Below are positions 19,460 through 27,770 of a stretch of DNA of 64,000 nt, one piece after another. Source of the DNA: Microbulbifer elongatus. Its GTDB lineage: Bacteria; Pseudomonadota; Gammaproteobacteria; Pseudomonadales; Cellvibrionaceae. Position 1 is the first letter of the stretch. Each line of letters starts with the position of its first letter. The stretch lies in assembly GCF_020524885.1 (NCBI RefSeq), contig NZ_JAIVKJ010000003.1:417501-481500 (forward strand), given 5' to 3'. The position numbers were made by a program, and so were the translations under genes. The notes beneath the pieces are model-generated. The model saw only the letters and a list, made by a program, of their open reading frames with translations, was not told the DNA's origin and ran no database searches.

Positions 19460-19996
19460 ATGAGCAACCCCTATACCGGTGCTGTGGCGTCGGCCCTTCG
19501 CAAAGCACAGCTGATCCTGCACTCCCCGGAGTCATCCGGGGAGGCGGGGACTCCGCAGGCGCTACAGGAGACTTCGTTGCAGGAAGCGGCCTTGCTGCAG
19601 CTGTGGCGCGCCTACAAGGCATTTCTGGCGGAGCAGGGGCATCAGCTCCAGCTGGGATTTCGTCCCGGTGGTGAGCCAGAGACTGCCGCGGCGTTAGCCG
19701 CATTAGTTTCTGCGCGGGGGAAATTCAGCGCCGAGGTTAACGAGCTAGTCAGCCTTGCGGAGAACCCGGACAGCTGGTTTCAGGGAATGGCAGCAGCCTG
19801 GCAGGCGCTGTGGTTACCGGCCGGTGCCGGAGCTCAGGCCTCTGAAGTCGCATCCGCCGAGGTGCAAAGCCTGATTCCTGTGCAGCAGCTTGACTGCAGA
19901 CAACCCGAGCCCCTCAGCCGCCAGGCACTGACAGGCTGGCTCCGTGCTCTGAATGAGCTGGTACAACGGCAGCGGGCCCACGCACAGGAGTGGTAA
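19460..19996 (+). CDS. DUF6586-type conserved protein
   Basis: 178 residues, no membrane segment, predominantly helical and alanine/glutamine-rich. It begins 8 nt after topA and is presumably translated from the topA message. Position and style match the protein that follows topA in Pseudomonas (DUF6586 as I recall it). No catalytic motif is visible and the function is unknown. Confidence 0.75.
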   Translation: MSNPYTGAVASALRKAQLILHSPESSGEAGTPQALQETSLQEAALLQLWRAYKAFLAEQGHQLQLGFRPGGEPETAAALAALVSARGKFSAEVNELVSLAENPDSWFQGMAAAWQALWLPAGAGAQASEVASAEVQSLIPVQQLDCRQPEPLSRQALTGWLRALNELVQRQRAHAQEW

Positions 19997-20123
19997 GTCC
20001 ATTCCCGCGAACCTTCGATGGCCGCTGATTAATCGTTTCTCCCTGTGTTACACTGGCCCCAATCACGCTTGGGCGGCTTTTGGTGCCTTGAATGCGTTTT
20101 CCGGGAAGTAAGTGGAGAAATGA

Positions 20124-20378
20124 ATGCCTTCTGAGACCTACGAAATCATCGAGTTGTCCAATGGTGATGTGGCGCTTCGACGCGCTGGTCACAAGGATGA
20201 TCCGTTGGTGCGTATCCACTTTTCCGCCGAAAGCCTCGATTTTCTCCGCGAACACAAGGTGGCGATCGCGCGCGCTATGTTAGAGGCTGGTATTGAAGCC
20301 GTGCAGGAAATCAACGCTCTGGAACCGGAACCCTTTGAAGAGGAAGATGTGGATCTGACCGAGCACACGATCCACTGA
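20124..20378 (+). CDS. Small acidic conserved protein
   Basis: 84 residues, strongly acidic at the C terminus (EPEPFEEEDVDLTEH). No domain recognised. It has a GGAGAAA ribosome site and sits between the topA cluster and lexA, where Pseudomonas also has a small ORF, so conservation of position supports it. A long bidirectional terminator follows. Confidence 0.75.
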   Translation: MPSETYEIIELSNGDVALRRAGHKDDPLVRIHFSAESLDFLREHKVAIARAMLEAGIEAVQEINALEPEPFEEEDVDLTEHTIH

Positions 20379-20411
20379 TATCGAGGGTTGACCGCTTTCG
20401 AGCGTCAAATC

Positions 20412-20457
20412 CCAGACATAAAAAAACAGGGCCAAGGCCCTGTTTTTTTATGTCTGG
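20412..20457. terminator. Long bidirectional terminator between the small ORF and lexA
   Basis: Perfect 22-bp inverted repeat (20412-20433 and 20436-20457) with only two bases between the arms. Each arm contains a run of seven A or T just outside a GC-rich core, so it terminates in both directions. It separates two converging genes. Confidence 0.92.
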
Positions 20458-20478
20458 ATAAACTCGCCAGCGAGTAAA

Positions 20479-21087
20479 TCAGATCGGATTTTGCCGAATC
20501 ACACCGACGGCCAGACCTTCAATAGCGAAGTTTCTGTCGCGCATGTCTACCTCGATAACGTTGAAGTCTTCATTCTCAGGCAGGAGTTGAACCGTTGCCT
20601 GATTGCCGCGACGCTTGAAACGTTTCACTGTCACTTCATCTTCGATCCGCGCCACCACAATCTGTCCGTTGCGGATATTGTCGGTGCGCTGCACTGCCAG
20701 CAGATCGCCATCGAGAATACCGGCATCTTTCATACTCATGCCGTGGACTCGCAACAGGTAATCCGCCGGTGGGTGGAAAAACTCTGCGGGGATCTCGCAG
20801 TATTCCTCAATATTTTCTTCGGCCAGCACCGGATTACCTGCGGCCACCCGCCCAACAATCGGCAGGCCAGTCTGGTGATCGGGAATGCGGATACCGCGCG
20901 AAGCACCGGCGACCATCTCGATAGCGCCTTTACGCGCCAGCGCCTTCAGGTGTTCTTCGGCAGCATTGGGGGAGCGGAAGCCAAGTTCCTGGGCGATCTC
21001 CGCACGGGTGGGCGGATAACCGGTATCGTCCAGATAGGTCTTGATCAACTCCAGTACCTGAGCCTGGCGGGCGGTGAGGTTAGTCAT
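20479..21087 (-). CDS. lexA: LexA repressor
   Basis: SOS-response repressor and self-cleaving serine peptidase, 202 residues. The N-terminal winged helix (about 1-65) includes [27 protein letters not shown]. The cleavage site is Ala83-Gly84 and the catalytic dyad is Ser118 (HGMSM) with Lys155 (TVKRF). Two SOS boxes lie upstream, so it represses itself. In Pseudomonas a sulA gene sits beside lexA; none is seen here. Confidence 0.98.
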   Translation of the reverse strand: MTNLTARQAQVLELIKTYLDDTGYPPTRAEIAQELGFRSPNAAEEHLKALARKGAIEMVAGASRGIRIPDHQTGLPIVGRVAAGNPVLAEENIEEYCEIPAEFFHPPADYLLRVHGMSMKDAGILDGDLLAVQRTDNIRNGQIVVARIEDEVTVKRFKRRGNQATVQLLPENEDFNVIEVDMRDRNFAIEGLAVGVIRQNPI

Positions 21088-21140
21088 GGGCTGCTTCCTG
21101 TTGTTCAGAATCAGAGTATTGATCCCGCGTTTCCCGATGT

Positions 21141-21156
21141 CTGTATTTTTATACAG
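21141..21156. promoter_or_regulatory. LexA (SOS) box 1, consensus
   Basis: A CTGT-N8-ACAG box with an AT-only spacer, the consensus gammaproteobacterial LexA operator, 54 nt upstream of the lexA start. Confidence 0.92.
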
Positions 21157-21159
21157 TTG

Positions 21160-21175
21160 CTGGGATTATATACAG
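21160..21175. promoter_or_regulatory. LexA (SOS) box 2, one mismatch
   Basis: CTGG-N8-ACAG, differing from consensus by one base, three nt after box 1. The centre-to-centre distance is 19 nt, about two helical turns, allowing two LexA dimers side by side. Box 2 is also nearer the divergent LOG-family gene. Confidence 0.8.
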
Positions 21176-21314
21176 ATTTGGCGGGCGCGCAATCATCAGG
21201 CGAATATTGATAACTGCTAGACTTGGAGTGACCTGTGGATTTTTATGTCGGCGATATGATCCGCAGGTCAGAATAAGCCTGAATAAGAAAGACACTGCGA
21301 TATGGAGAAGGCAT

Positions 21315-21956
21315 ATGCTGGATGCAAAAATGCCGGAAGCGTGGCGTGTGCTGCGCATTCAATCAGAGCTTGTTGATGGAATAGAGCGGCTAATTACCCT
21401 CAAGGGCGCGGTGACCGTTTTCGGGAGCGCCAGGTTTCCGGAAGATGCGGCAGAGTACCAGGAGGGTATGCTTCTCGGCGAGCTGCTCGCGCGGGAGGGT
21501 GTGCCTGTCATTACCGGTGGCGGCCCCGGTATTATGGAGGCCTGCAACCGCGGCGCTTTTACCCATTCTGGAGCTTCTATCGGGTTAAGTATCGAGCTGC
21601 CTTTCGAGCAGGTTCCCAATCCCTACCAGGATATCAATCTTAACTTTCGTTACTTTTTTGTCCGCAAATTTATGTTCGTCAAGCACGCGGTGGGATTTAT
21701 CGCGATGCCCGGCGGCTACGGCACTATGGACGAACTGTTTGAAGCCTTGACGTTGGTGCAGACCCAGAAAGTGCGGCGTTTCCCCATCGTACTGGTGGGA
21801 AAACGCTATTGGTCCGGGCTGGTTGACTGGATGAAGGATACGGTGCTCGAGCGAGGGTGTATCGATGCGGCGGATCTGCAGTTGTTTACTCTGGTGGATA
21901 CCGTCGAAGAGGCCGCGCAAATCATAATCGAATATATCCGGGAGTGCGCAGGCTGA
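21315..21956 (+). CDS. LOG-family protein (TIGR00730, cytokinin riboside monophosphate phosphoribohydrolase type)
   Basis: 213 residues with the Rossmann-like LOG fold: VTVFGSARFPED, TGGGPGIMEACNRGA and MPGGYGTMDELFEALT, the last two being the nucleotide-binding signatures. Family members hydrolyse nucleoside monophosphates to base plus ribose phosphate; in bacteria the physiological substrate is usually unknown. I chose ATG 21315, with GGAGAAGG upstream, over an in-frame start at 21207. Its stop abuts the stop of the next, convergent gene with no gap. Confidence 0.88.
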   Translation: MLDAKMPEAWRVLRIQSELVDGIERLITLKGAVTVFGSARFPEDAAEYQEGMLLGELLAREGVPVITGGGPGIMEACNRGAFTHSGASIGLSIELPFEQVPNPYQDINLNFRYFFVRKFMFVKHAVGFIAMPGGYGTMDELFEALTLVQTQKVRRFPIVLVGKRYWSGLVDWMKDTVLERGCIDAADLQLFTLVDTVEEAAQIIIEYIRECAG

Positions 21957-22289
21957 TCAGTAGCCTTCGTCGGTACCCTTGAAGGATTCGCCCTCCAGTC
22001 TGTCGATGGCGCTTTGCGCGGGAGACAGTATCGGGCTCCTGAAGCCCGCGTCCTCTTCGTCCTGCATTTCTTCAGCAAAAGTACCGTACCCGGCGTTCGC
22101 ATCTTCCGGTTCTGCAGCGCCAATGACCGGTAGCCGCGGCCAGCTTTGAAAATCAATTTCGTCCAGCGAACCGTCGAGATACTGAATCTCAATGGTGCGG
22201 GAAGGGTGATCCACAGCAACGACTTCGAACAGTTCGCCGCTGCCAAAATTCTCAAACCAACTGCCAATCTCAGGAGCAATTCTTGCCAT
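21957..22289 (-). CDS. DUF6763-type small acidic protein
   Basis: 110 residues. The N-terminal half (IGSWFENFGSGELFEVVAVDHPSRTIEIQYLDGSLDEIDFQSW) looks like a small SH3-like beta barrel. The C-terminal half is acidic and low in complexity. The ATG at 22289 has AGGAGG just upstream; a longer frame upstream is rejected. Similar proteins in marine gammaproteobacteria are labelled DUF6763 as I recall. Function unknown. Confidence 0.72.
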   Translation of the reverse strand: MARIAPEIGSWFENFGSGELFEVVAVDHPSRTIEIQYLDGSLDEIDFQSWPRLPVIGAAEPEDANAGYGTFAEEMQDEEDAGFRSPILSPAQSAIDRLEGESFKGTDEGY

Positions 22290-22598
22290 GATGCAGCCCT
22301 CCTGTGTTTGTCGACTGCAGGCTCGTTCTAATGGTTTTCTCATTGGAAAACAGAGAGCCCTATGTTCTCAATCTAGTGTGGGCCGGGGATTCTTGGTAAC
22401 CGGTAGGTCGCAATCGTCGCCGGGTTTCACCTGGCCATACGTATCTGTGAGCGGAATCTGTTGTGCGAGGGGAGTCGGGTACTATTTGCATCATTGGCGG
22501 GACGGGCGTTGCATTGGGTGCCGGGAGCGGGGCACTGTGCTAGTCTCAGCACTTAAACAAGCGTTTTAATTGTTGGTTTGAATTAGTGTGAGCAGGGT
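22290..22598. other. Divergent intergenic region before psrA
   Basis: 309 bases between the DUF6763 gene (leftward) and the TetR regulator (rightward). The only structure I can point to is the PsrA-like inverted repeat at 22553-22569. No coding sequence is convincing. Confidence 0.5.
22553..22569. promoter_or_regulatory. PsrA-type operator upstream of the TetR gene
   Basis: AAAC (22555-22558), four bases, GTTT (22563-22566), flanked by TT and TAA to make a near-palindrome. The known P. aeruginosa PsrA site is (G/C)AAAC-N2-4-GTTT(G/C); here the outer bases are T. It lies 30 nt before the ATG, suited to autorepression. Confidence 0.55.
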
Positions 22599-23255
22599 AT
22601 GAGCCAGTTGGATACCGTCAACCGTATACTGGATGCCGCCGAGGTGCTTTTTGCCGAAAGGGGTTTTACAGAGACCTCACTGAGAACGATCACCAGCACC
22701 GCGGGGGTCAACCTGGCGGCGGTGAACTACCATTTCGGATCGAAAAAAGAGCTGATTCAGGCGGTATTTGAGCGGTTCCTTACGCCATTTACGGCGAATC
22801 TGGACAAGGAGCTGACCCGCCGTCAGGCACAGCTTGAGCAGTCTCCGGAAGAGCAGTTACAGGTAGATGACCTGTTACAGAGTCTCTACCGAGTTGCGCT
22901 TGCGGGACTAGCGAAAGAGGGGCGGGATCCCAAGCGTTTTATGGGCCTGCTGGGGTTGGCCTACACCCAGTCCCAAGGGCACCTGCGTCGCTTTATCGTT
23001 TCCCGCTACGGCGCGAGCTATCGGCGCTTTGCCGGCCAGCTCGCCAATGCGTTGCCGCAGGTAGACCCGGTGACATTTTACTGGCGCCTTTACTTTATGT
23101 TGGGAGCAACAATATTTTCCCTATCGAGCTTTGATGCGATCGAAGCTATCCTGAGGGAAGATTTTGGTGCCGAGAGCAGCCTGGAGGAAACCTTGGCTCG
23201 CCTGGCACCAGCCGCCGCAGCAATGCTGACGGCACCCGTGCCGAAAGAGTCTTAG
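22599..23255 (+). CDS. psrA: PsrA-like TetR-family regulator
   Basis: 218-residue transcription regulator. The helix-turn-helix region (LDAAEVLFAERGFTETSLR, then TSTAGVNLAAVNYHFGSKKELI) is nearly identical to P. aeruginosa PsrA as I recall it, and the C-terminal part shares LGLAYTQSQGHLRR and YFMLGATIFSLS. PsrA senses long-chain acyl-CoA or fatty acids and represses beta-oxidation genes and itself. Its place between lexA and nagZ repeats the Pseudomonas order, which supports orthology. A candidate operator lies just upstream. Confidence 0.87.
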   Translation: MSQLDTVNRILDAAEVLFAERGFTETSLRTITSTAGVNLAAVNYHFGSKKELIQAVFERFLTPFTANLDKELTRRQAQLEQSPEEQLQVDDLLQSLYRVALAGLAKEGRDPKRFMGLLGLAYTQSQGHLRRFIVSRYGASYRRFAGQLANALPQVDPVTFYWRLYFMLGATIFSLSSFDAIEAILREDFGAESSLEETLARLAPAAAAMLTAPVPKES

Positions 23256-23386
23256 CCTTCGCGTGGGCGCACTCGCTGTCCTGTCGGGATGTTCCAGGGC
23301 AGGTGGGGCGCCGAGGCTCGTTTCGACAGGCGTCGATGAACCAAAATCTGATACAAGTGAATGGCGGATAGCAGGAGCGGTATTAC

Positions 23387-24400
23387 ATGGCTGTGAAGAT
23401 TGGTCCGGTAATGGTTGATGTCGAGGGCACCGAGCTCACAGCGGAAGACCGCGAGCTTCTGCGCCACCCTCAGGTCGGTGGTCTTATTTTTTTTGCGCGA
23501 AACTTTCGCGATCGTTCCCAGCTCGAATCGTTGATCCAGGACATCCGCGCGGTGCGCCCGGAAATACTCCTGGCCGTGGATCAGGAAGGCGGCCGTGTAC
23601 AGCGCTTCCGTGATACTTTCACACGTATTCCATCTATGCAGGCGCTCGCCGCTCAGGCCGACGCGCAGCAGCTGAAAGACGTGGGCTGGCTGTTGGCTGC
23701 CGAGCTGCTGGCGGTGGGTGTGGATTTTAGCTTTGCGCCTGTACTGGATGCAGATGATGATTTTTGTCGCATCGTGGGCGATCGAAGCTTAGCCTGCGAT
23801 CCGCTACAGCTGTCGGCCAAGGCGAGACCGTTTATGGCGGGAATGCACGAGGCTGGAATGGCGACCACTGGCAAGCATTTTCCCGGTCACGGCCAGGTTC
23901 GAGAAGATAGCCACGAAGAGCTACCGGTAGACCATCGCACGCTGGATGAGGTGCTCGCGTCGGACGCCGTACCGTTTGCAGAATGTATCGCTGCCGGCGA
24001 GCTGGAAGCGGTTATGCCAGCGCACATCCGTTTCGCCAAAGTTGATGAAAACCCGGTGGGCTTCTCCCGGTTCTGGTTGCAGGAAATCCTGCGCAAGCGC
24101 TTGGGATTTGACGGTGTGATCTTTAGTGATGACCTCACCATGGAGGGGGCCGGTGCTGCAGGCGGTTATGCCGAGCGTATACGGGCGGCTATGGCGGCGG
24201 GTTGTGATATGGGGGTAGTGTGTAACAAGCGCGAAGGTGCACTGGAGGTGCTTGAGGCGCTCGAAGGTTATGAGCCAGACCCGCAATCCGGCAAGCGGCT
24301 GGAGCGCATGCGGGGGCGGCCGGTAATAAAGAGCTGGGACGCGCTTGAATCCAATTCCCGCTGGCAGGCCACGCGTGAGTGGCTGGCATCCTGGATGTAA
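23387..24400 (+). CDS. nagZ: Beta-N-acetylhexosaminidase (GH3), peptidoglycan recycling
   Basis: Cytoplasmic GH3 enzyme that removes GlcNAc from anhydro-muropeptides. 337 residues with LLAVDQEGGRVQRF, the loop KHFPGHGQVREDSHEELP that carries the His-Asp catalytic pair, and FSDDLTMEGA with the nucleophile aspartate near 248. AGGAG precedes the ATG. It handles the products of enzymes such as Slt in this window and can influence AmpC induction in bacteria that have AmpR. Length and motifs are normal. Confidence 0.96.
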   Translation: MAVKIGPVMVDVEGTELTAEDRELLRHPQVGGLIFFARNFRDRSQLESLIQDIRAVRPEILLAVDQEGGRVQRFRDTFTRIPSMQALAAQADAQQLKDVGWLLAAELLAVGVDFSFAPVLDADDDFCRIVGDRSLACDPLQLSAKARPFMAGMHEAGMATTGKHFPGHGQVREDSHEELPVDHRTLDEVLASDAVPFAECIAAGELEAVMPAHIRFAKVDENPVGFSRFWLQEILRKRLGFDGVIFSDDLTMEGAGAAGGYAERIRAAMAAGCDMGVVCNKREGALEVLEALEGYEPDPQSGKRLERMRGRPVIKSWDALESNSRWQATREWLASWM

Positions 24401-24480
24401 ATAAGCACAATACACGACCGAATTTCTATTCTGCCGGATAACAGCCATTCGGCAGGCACCCTATAAACCGAACACATCAT

Positions 24481-25611
24481 ATGGAGTTACTTGTGGAGCA
24501 GGCTAAGGCGTTTCTGCGCTCCCTGGTGGGGGAAGACCGTTTCTGGATTGCGGAAGTTTTTCTCATTGTACTGATCACCGCGTTCGCGGCCTGGATACTT
24601 GCGCTGTTCGTGGCGCGGTTGCAGGCGAGGGCAGAGCGGACCGTCAATCCCTGGGATGATGCGCTCTGCGGGGCGATCAATCCACCTGGCTCTATATTGG
24701 TTTGGTTGGTGGGCCTTTCACTTGCGGCAGGCCGTGCGGGCAGGGCGACGGAAGCGGAAATCTTTAGTTACGCCAACAACGTACGAGAGATCGGCTTTAT
24801 CGTACTCATCACCTGGTTTGCACTGCGCTTCGCCAAAGCCGTGGAAACGAATCTTGCCGATCCCCGGTTTATGGGTAAGCCGATGGATGCCACCACCGTG
24901 CGCGCCATTGGCAAGTTGATCAGGGCCTCGATCATTGTCACTGCCGCCATGGTGATCATGCAGCACTTTGGCTATAGCATCAGCGGTGTACTGGCATTCG
25001 GTGGTATTGGTGGCCTGGCGATCGGTTTCGCGGCAAAAGACCTGCTCGCCAACTTCTTTGGTGGCCTGATGATCTATCTGGACCGCCCCTTCAAAGTAGG
25101 GGATTGGGTGCGTTCTCCCGATAAAGAGATCGAGGGTACCGTCGAGGATATCGGCTGGCGCCTGACTCGTATCCGCACCTTTGACAAGCGCCCACTCTAC
25201 ATTCCTAACGGGATATTTACCCAGATCTCTGTAGAGAATCCCTCGCGTATGTTAAACCGGCGGATATACGAAACCGTCGGTATTCGCTATGACGATGCGC
25301 ATTTGATGGCGCCTATCGTAAAAGGTGTAAAGGCTATGCTGGAGCAACATCCAGAGATTGATACCAACCAGACGTTGATCGTGAACTTCAATTCCTTTGC
25401 GCCGTCGTCGCTGGATTTCTTTATCTATACCTTTACCAGAACCACCGAGTGGGTGCGCTACCACGAAATCAAGCAAGACGTGCTGCTGAAGATTCTTAAG
25501 ATTATCGAACAGCACGGTGCATCCTGTGCCTTCCCGACCTCGACACTCCATATTGCCGACCTGCCCGAGCTGGCAATTGCCGGTGAACGGGAAAAGTCTT
25601 TAGGTAGTTGA
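24481..25611 (+). CDS. MscS-family mechanosensitive channel
   Basis: 376 residues with about five membrane helices (hydrophobic stretches near 20-45, 68-85, 98-120, 140-160 and 163-185). The pore helix region VLAFGGIGGLAIGFAAKDLLANFFGGLMIYLDRPFKVGDWV is the MscS signature, followed by the beta domain (VEDIGWRLTRIRTFDKRPLYIPNG) and a C-terminal alpha-beta vestibule. The extra helices resemble YnaI-type channels. The ATG at 24481 has no ribosome site, while GTG at 24493 has GGAG six nt upstream and may be the true start. Confidence 0.92.
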   Translation: MELLVEQAKAFLRSLVGEDRFWIAEVFLIVLITAFAAWILALFVARLQARAERTVNPWDDALCGAINPPGSILVWLVGLSLAAGRAGRATEAEIFSYANNVREIGFIVLITWFALRFAKAVETNLADPRFMGKPMDATTVRAIGKLIRASIIVTAAMVIMQHFGYSISGVLAFGGIGGLAIGFAAKDLLANFFGGLMIYLDRPFKVGDWVRSPDKEIEGTVEDIGWRLTRIRTFDKRPLYIPNGIFTQISVENPSRMLNRRIYETVGIRYDDAHLMAPIVKGVKAMLEQHPEIDTNQTLIVNFNSFAPSSLDFFIYTFTRTTEWVRYHEIKQDVLLKILKIIEQHGASCAFPTSTLHIADLPELAIAGEREKSLGS

Positions 25612-25921
25612 AGGATGAGATCGCGGAATGACAGTTAAAGGATGTATTGCCTATCCGCATGAATTGTCAAAATCCGTGACGCTTTTATTGCAAAATTGGT
25701 GATTTGTTGCGCATTGTTTGTGGGAAGTAACATTAATTTCACGCAGAAACCTAGACAGTGGCGCAGTTTTATCTAAGAATCAGTAACGACCTGTACGGAT
25801 GACCGAACAGGCGCTTCGAGACTGTGGACCACCCCATTAGAGGGCGTAGGCCGCGGCAATTGGGGTAGGCGCATTGCCCGCAACCGAGGCGAGCGCAATA
25901 ACAATAAATGAGGTTGGCTTA
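25612..25921. other. Long leader region of the cold-shock gene
   Basis: 310 bases. The left part (25660-25780) is AT-rich and likely holds the promoter, though no hexamer pair is convincing. The right part is GC-rich and probably forms the long structured 5' UTR typical of cold-shock genes. The open frame from 25874 is part of this leader, not coding. Confidence 0.45.
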
Positions 25922-26137
25922 ATGAGTGATCGCGTTACGGGTACCGTGAAGTGGTTTAACAATGCTCGGGGTTATGGATTTATCACCTGTGCAGAAGGTT
26001 CCGAGGATATCTTCGTTCATTACCGCAGCATTCGCGGCGAAGGCTACAAAACCCTCAATGAAGGGCAGGCTGTAGAATTTGAAATGCAGCAGGGCGACAA
26101 AGGCCTGCTCGCGGAAGATGTAGTGCCCTGCGAGTAA
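25922..26137 (+). CDS. Cold-shock domain protein (CspA family)
   Basis: Single-stranded nucleic acid chaperone, 71 residues, one OB-fold. It carries RNP1 (ARGYGFITC) and RNP2 (EDIFVHY) and starts with the family opening [15 protein letters not shown]. The ATG at 25922 follows GAGG at a 9-nt gap; a longer frame upstream is discounted. In place of the usual phenylalanine at RNP1 there is Tyr (RGYGF rather than KGFGF), which many family members share. Cold induction is not assured. Confidence 0.94.
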   Translation: MSDRVTGTVKWFNNARGYGFITCAEGSEDIFVHYRSIRGEGYKTLNEGQAVEFEMQQGDKGLLAEDVVPCE

Positions 26138-26304
26138 ATCGCATATAGCGCACGCTCAATTCTGCACACAGTACGTCTGCTCGAACTGAGCGGCGGCTGT
26201 GCAATAAGACTGTACGGTGGCCGAGATGGCCAGCCGAGCAGGGTCTTTTTTGCTGCAGTTTTATACATCGCGTGAATGTAATTGCCGGCCTTAAAAACCG
26301 GTAT

Positions 26305-26356
26305 AAAAAAGCCCGGGGGCTGTGGAGGGTATCCGCAGCGTCCCGGGCTTTTTTTT
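26305..26356. terminator. Bidirectional terminator with a nested stem
   Basis: Outer arms of 13 bases (six A plus GCCCGGG at 26305-26317, and its complement at 26342-26354 inside a run of eight T) enclose a second stem (near 26319-26338). It has U tracts for both strands and lies between the cold-shock gene and the converging DUF819 gene. Confidence 0.88.
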
Positions 26357-26401
26357 GTTCTTTTGTTATTTTTGCCAATCAGGTGAAATGCAGGGGCGCC
26401 G

Positions 26402-27637
26402 TCAGCCGGCGCCCACAACTCTCAACAGCTGCCCGCAGAACCACGCCGCGTAGGTGCCGAGTGCATAGCCCATTACCGCGAGCAGAACGCCCACCGGTGC
26501 CAATGAGGGGTGGAAAGCTGCGGCGACAACTGGGGCCGAAGCTGCGCCACCGACGTTGGCCTGACTGCCCACCGCCATAAAGAAGGTCGGTGCCTTGATC
26601 AGTTTCGCAACCAGAAGCATCAGTCCCGCGTGTATCGCCATCCAGATCAGACCCAGCACGAACAGCTCCGGGCTGTTTTTCAGGGCGGTGATATCCATGT
26701 GGGTGCCGATCGTGGCAACCAGAAAATAGATAAATACCGAGCCCACTTTGGCTGCACCTGCGCCCTCCAGTTTTTTCGCCGGGGTAAATGCCATCGCAAT
26801 ACCCAGGGTGGTAGCAATGACAATCAACCAGAAGAACTGGCTGGTTAAGCTGAATCTCGCCAACTGCGGCGCATTGCTCTGGAACCAGGGGGCGAGAAAG
26901 TCTGCGCAGGCATGGGCGATGGCGGTAACGCCAAAGCCGACGGCCGCAATCAGCATCAGGTCCTGCAGTGCAGGGATGCGCGAATGCTTCCGTTGCATGG
27001 TCTCTACGCGCTCGCGCAGTGTATCGATGGCCGAGGTGTCAGCACCCCGGCGGGCATCCAGTTGCTTGGCATTGCCGGCCATAATTAGCAGTACGGCCAT
27101 CCAAAGGTTGGCGACGATGACATCGACCGCAACCATCGCGGAAAACACATTGCCGCCGACATTAAATATCTCTTTCATTGCCGCCTGGTTGGCGCCCCCG
27201 CCAATCCAGCTGCCGGCCACGGTGGTCATGCCCCGCCAGATCGCATCCGGGCCATTTCCATTCAGCATGCCCGGGTCAATGGCGGACATGATCAGAAGTG
27301 CTAGTGGCCCACCGATGACAATGCCCGCGGTACCCGTCAGAAACATAATCAGCGCTTTCGGCCCCAGGTTGACGATACCTTTCAGGTCGATGCTCAGTGT
27401 CAGCAACACCAGGCTGGCGGGCAGCAGGTAGCGCGACGCCACAAAGTACAGGTTGGAATTGTGTGCGTCGATGATGTGGAAGGTGGTGAGCAGCGACGGT
27501 AAAAAGTAGCAGAGAAGCAGTGCGGGCACGAAGCGGTAAAAACGCTTCCAGAATCGCGTTTCGCTGCTAGCGGTATAAAACACGAAACCAAGTATGGCGG
27601 CGAGCATGCCGAGAATGATGGCGTCGTTGGTAATCAT
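26402..27637 (-). CDS. DUF819 family multi-pass membrane protein
   Basis: 411 residues, about ten to eleven membrane helices, with glycine- and alanine-rich stretches (TTVAGSWIGGGANQAAMKE and AVGSQANVGGAASAPVVAA) that recur in the two halves, suggesting an inverted-repeat transporter fold. Matches the DUF819 (YjcL-like) family by pattern. The substrate is unknown. It lies downstream of csiV on the same strand, but a terminator between them implies its own promoter. Confidence 0.85.
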   Translation of the reverse strand: MITNDAIILGMLAAILGFVFYTASSETRFWKRFYRFVPALLLCYFLPSLLTTFHIIDAHNSNLYFVASRYLLPASLVLLTLSIDLKGIVNLGPKALIMFLTGTAGIVIGGPLALLIMSAIDPGMLNGNGPDAIWRGMTTVAGSWIGGGANQAAMKEIFNVGGNVFSAMVAVDVIVANLWMAVLLIMAGNAKQLDARRGADTSAIDTLRERVETMQRKHSRIPALQDLMLIAAVGFGVTAIAHACADFLAPWFQSNAPQLARFSLTSQFFWLIVIATTLGIAMAFTPAKKLEGAGAAKVGSVFIYFLVATIGTHMDITALKNSPELFVLGLIWMAIHAGLMLLVAKLIKAPTFFMAVGSQANVGGAASAPVVAAAFHPSLAPVGVLLAVMGYALGTYAAWFCGQLLRVVGAG

Positions 27638-27724
27638 GGTTGGAATTGCCTGTTGTTATGAGCTCCCGCCAAAAAAGCAGGGAGGAAATAGAAAGTTTGC
27701 TTATTGTTCTTTTCGATCGCAAAC

Positions 27725-27747
27725 GAAAAACGGCCCGTGAGGGCCGT
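27725..27747 (-). terminator. Terminator after csiV
   Basis: Read on the minus strand: a 7-bp GC-rich stem (arms 27741-27747 and 27730-27736) with a 4-nt loop, then a U tract (A run at 27726-27730 on the plus strand). It follows the csiV stop by about 24 nt. Confidence 0.82.
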
Positions 27748-27770
27748 TGTTACATCGCGTTCAATGCCGT

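Noticed and set aside
18066-19703. 545-codon minus-strand frame opposite the end of topA
   Set aside because: Antisense to zinc-finger and lysine-rich coding sequence; composition is driven by the topA codons.
24431-24455. CTGCCG/CGGCAG hairpin between nagZ and the MscS gene
   Set aside because: Only six base pairs with a 13-nt loop and no U tract; not convincing as a terminator.
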